Shown here: positions 63,992-64,000 of the stretch, piece after piece
Numbering within the stretch: position 1 is the stretch's first letter
Layout: each line of letters begins with the position of its first letter
Assembly: GCA_019359095.1 (NCBI GenBank)
Contig: JAHHHZ010000026.1
Span: 62,001 to 126,000 of the forward strand
DNA: 64,000 bases
Reading direction: 5' to 3'
Origin: Pleurocapsa minor HA4230-MV1
GTDB taxonomy: Bacteria; Cyanobacteriota; Cyanobacteriia; Cyanobacteriales; Xenococcaceae
Notes under the pieces: model-generated
Databases searched by the model: none
Seen by the model: only the letters and a program-made list of their open reading frames with translations
What the model was told of the DNA's origin: nothing
Position numbers and translations under genes: made by a program

Positions 63992-64000
63992 TGGAAAATA

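Overview
The window is a piece of a cyanobacterial chromosome. It is AT-rich, very dense in the octamer GCGATCGC (HIP1) and in seven-base tandem repeats. It carries the marker genes kaiABC, nblA, cpcG, a CpcS/CpeS lyase, sqdX, an rppA/rppB-like pair and a lumenal CYP38/TLP40-type cyclophilin. The low GC and the mix of repeats would fit a unicellular or baeocytous (Pleurocapsales/Chroococcales-like) cyanobacterium, but that placement is inference.

Layout. 1-5.9 kb: housekeeping genes (dapL 3' end, rsmE, thrB, an LptF/G-type permease, pgi). 6.0-9.9 kb: an accessory redox cluster (isochorismatase-like hydrolase, MDR oxidoreductase, two decayed gene fragments, an atypical SDR) with a divergent LysR regulator. 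9.9-18.1 kb: an RppB/RppA-type two-component pair, a small membrane protein, a Uma2 protein, a 48-residue secreted protein, and an RND efflux adaptor plus pump. 18.3-31 kb: lipase, ABC1 kinase, GAF-histidine kinase, thiL, lumenal cyclophilin, efp-accB, DUF2993, GerMN, SDR and metallophosphoesterase genes.

31-38.2 kb: the circadian locus. kaiA, kaiB and kaiC lie in that order on the plus strand. They are flanked on the left by a divergent CBS-PAS-HisKA protein with an eroded ATPase domain and a receiver-like tail. On the right lie a structured intergenic region and a NarL-type (Ycf29/Rre1-like) response regulator. 38.4-44.4 kb: pyruvate kinase, then a phycobilisome and photosynthetic regulation group: a PedR-like LuxR regulator with a TolB-like lipoprotein, nblA (only 55 aa), a cpcS-type lyase and cpcG. 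45-50.2 kb: a hybrid histidine kinase, a receiver-GGDEF-EAL protein and an RluA-type pseudouridine synthase. 50.7-57.8 kb: an RTX/SdrD-like repeat protein with a near-identical 339-bp internal duplication, a PPC-domain protein, VanZ-like, amino-acid-binding, DUF423 and sqdX genes.

57.9-64 kb: a DUF1493 gene split by a complete IS4-family insertion. The IS covers 58089-59356, has 16-bp terminal repeats with one mismatch and a 9-bp target duplication, and its transposase is frameshifted. Then come a small MITE-like element, a short RHH-like protein, an unknown coiled-coil protein, a CobT-family gene, a coiled-coil protein and a Tat-type solute-binding protein.

Two observations deserve most attention. 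One is the degenerate sensor-kinase-like protein and structured intergenic region that bracket kaiABC. The other is the cleanly dated IS insertion. No CRISPR array, rRNA or convincing tRNA was seen.
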